Shown: piece after piece, positions 32,743-33,689 of the stretch
Layout: every line of letters starts with the position of its first letter
Position numbering within the stretch: the stretch's first letter is position 1
IMG/VR virus record: IMGVR_UViG_3300032516_001409
Location: 1-33,689 of that record
Strand: one strand, 5' to 3'
Source of the DNA: a virus
Length of the DNA stretch: 33,689 bases
Notes under the pieces: generated by a model
Databases searched by the model: none
What the model saw: only the letters and a program-made list of their open reading frames with translations
What the model was told of the DNA's origin: nothing
Made by a program: the position numbers and the translations under genes

Positions 32743-32769
32743 TGTTGGTGTTATGGGCTCTGTGGGGGG

Positions 32770-33012
32770 TTGATAGCAGTGTCTGGAGTTGAACTTAAAA
32801 ATAGCTTATTTTATAAGCTAGGTGATGTATCTACTTGCTTAAGACCTTCATATTATGAAGCATATTGTACATCTTATATCTGTTGTCCAAGTACTCGTAC
32901 ATCTCAAGGTACTCTTAAGGTAAATATACACAAGTGTACTGTTGACTGCCCGGATTGTAGTAGTGTGTTATACTGGAAAGCAATATATAAAGGGGGACGT
33001 ATCCGTGATTAA
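32770..33012 (+). CDS. Cys-rich small protein, probable zinc binding, 80 aa
   Basis: Not recognised. It has several Cys residues in the pattern YCTSYICC...HKCTVDCPDC, a likely zinc ribbon or knuckle. No ATG start exists: TTG 32770 touches its G-rich ribosome binding site, and GTG 32779, spaced about 9 nt after GGGGGG, may be the real start (77 aa). The C-terminus is short and basic and overlaps the next gene by 8 bases. Confidence 0.5.
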   Translation: MIAVSGVELKNSLFYKLGDVSTCLRPSYYEAYCTSYICCPSTRTSQGTLKVNIHKCTVDCPDCSSVLYWKAIYKGGRIRD

Positions 33013-33337
33013 AAAGGGTGACTGGTTACTCGGCGAGAATAATGATGACATTTTTGACCAAGATAAGATTACTAGTTACTTTGTGGCGGGGGTGAATGGG
33101 GATGGTGAACAAGAAGTTGTTCTAGATTATATTACTTGGGACCAAGCTATAGCTATAATCAACCACCATCAACATTATGTGTCATTGAGTATTGACAATT
33201 GGTTGAGTGGGGCACCAGAAGATACAGAGGTGGCTGAAGAAGATGAAGAAACCTCTGAAGATAACCCTGTTGAGTTATCTTTAGAGGAGTGTGATCTTCA
33301 TAGGCCTGTTGAAGAAGAACTTAAACCTGGCTACTAA
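33005..33337 (+). CDS. Hypothetical protein with acidic tail, 110 aa
   Basis: Not recognised. I start at GTG 33005, 8 nt after AGGGGG; the frame is open back to 32942 inside the previous gene. Residues 1-65 form a small folded part (VIKKGDWLLGENNDD, YFVAGVNGDGEQEVVLDYITWDQA). The last 45 are strongly acidic (EDTEVAEEDEETSEDNPVE), possibly a protein-binding or DNA-mimicking tail. Its 3' end overlaps the 3' end of the oppositely oriented hydrolase gene by 17 bases, which closes the rightward gene block. Confidence 0.55.
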   Translation: MIKKGDWLLGENNDDIFDQDKITSYFVAGVNGDGEQEVVLDYITWDQAIAIINHHQHYVSLSIDNWLSGAPEDTEVAEEDEETSEDNPVELSLEECDLHRPVEEELKPGY

Positions 33338-33689
33338 CTCTCCTGAACCCTAAGATATGTGCTGCATCATAGGGTGCAATACATACCTTATTTCCCTGAT
33401 TACCGCCCAGGACATTGACATACTCCTTACGGCTATCTGCATAACTTATAAAGATAGCCACATGACCTTGCCAAGAATCCTTTGCTACTCGCCAGAATAC
33501 TACGATATCCCCAGTCTGGGGTTCAGTAACAGGATTTCCCCACTTCAACCAATTCCTAGCGGAATATGCCTTATCAGGGATAGCACCACCTGATCTGGTT
33601 ACACAGGTGGCTACAAAGATACCACACCAATTGTCTTTATCTGAATTAAAGGGGTAGCCTAGGTCTTTTGACATCTGGACGATCTTAGG
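33321..33689 (-). CDS. Peptidoglycan hydrolase (NlpC/P60- or CHAP-like, TIGR02594 type), 5' end outside the window
   Basis: Probably an endolysin or tail-associated lysin that cuts peptidoglycan peptides. The visible part has the catalytic Cys in DNWCGIFVATCVTRSG, a SARNWLKWG block, the PQTGDIVVFWR strand, the catalytic His in GHVAIFISY, and the third active-site residue in NVLGGNQGN. These match the small TIGR02594-type Cys/His hydrolases. An internal ATG is at 33674, but the frame continues open to the window edge and family members have more sequence before the catalytic Cys, so the true start lies beyond 33689. It is the only leftward gene and marks a module boundary. Confidence 0.8.
   Translation of the reverse strand, partial: PKIVQMSKDLGYPFNSDKDNWCGIFVATCVTRSGGAIPDKAYSARNWLKWGNPVTEPQTGDIVVFWRVAKDSWQGHVAIFISYADSRKEYVNVLGGNQGNKVCIAPYDAAHILGFRRVSSQV

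Noticed and set aside
1-33689. CRISPR arrays, insertion sequences, integrase or attachment sites
   Set aside because: No regularly spaced repeats, transposase or integrase motifs were seen; the only mobile elements visible are the two inteins.

Overview
The window is part of the genome of a lytic tailed dsDNA bacteriophage, probably a large one. It is moderately AT-rich and gene-dense. Stops and starts overlap (ATGA, TAATG) along almost the whole length, and every gene is on the + strand except a peptidoglycan hydrolase entering from the right edge. The sequence alone does not identify the host. SD-led TTG and GTG starts are unusually common.

Layout. (1) 1-2886: two small unknown genes, a full-length NAD+-dependent DNA ligase with BRCT domain, and two tiny genes. 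(2) 2887-6661: a leader holding a promoter-like motif and a tRNA-Tyr-like fold, then both subunits of a type IIA topoisomerase. (3) 6661-19591: the replication and recombination module: gp32-like SSB, a zinc-finger protein, a dUTPase-like enzyme, a RecA/UvsX-like recombinase with an intein, a UvsW-like helicase, a primase, a flap endonuclease, a DnaB/gp41-like helicase with an intein in its P-loop, and a DNA polymerase I with an N-terminal uracil-DNA-glycosylase-like domain. (4) 19592-29788: a sigma-factor-like gene followed by a metabolic and DNA-modification operon: three amidoligases, a class II glutamine amidotransferase, an amino acid:DNA transferase (AADT), a SET-domain protein, an opine-dehydrogenase-like enzyme, a PLP decarboxylase, a P-loop kinase and a 5-hmdU-kinase helical-domain protein. 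(5) 29789-31572: a dNMP kinase and a thymidylate-synthase homologue, then small unknown genes.

How they fit together. The thymidylate-synthase homologue (probably a dUMP hydroxymethylase), dNMP kinase, DNA kinase pair, AADT and PLP decarboxylase match the known route to thymidine hypermodification (hmdU in DNA, phosphorylation, displacement by an amino acid, decarboxylation to an amine) described for phages such as ViI and M6. This phage adds an opine-dehydrogenase-like reductase, three amidoligases and a stand-alone ammonia-releasing glutaminase domain in the same operon. My inference is that the DNA-borne amine is elaborated further, by reductive coupling to a keto acid and then amide formation. 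I know of no description of such a modification.

Regulation. An ACGTTCTA-centred motif sits in the same orientation in all four real intergenic gaps (2927, 6679, 19607, 29803), ahead of the topoisomerase, SSB, sigma-like and dNMP kinase genes. It probably marks phage promoters or operators that divide the window into four transcription units.
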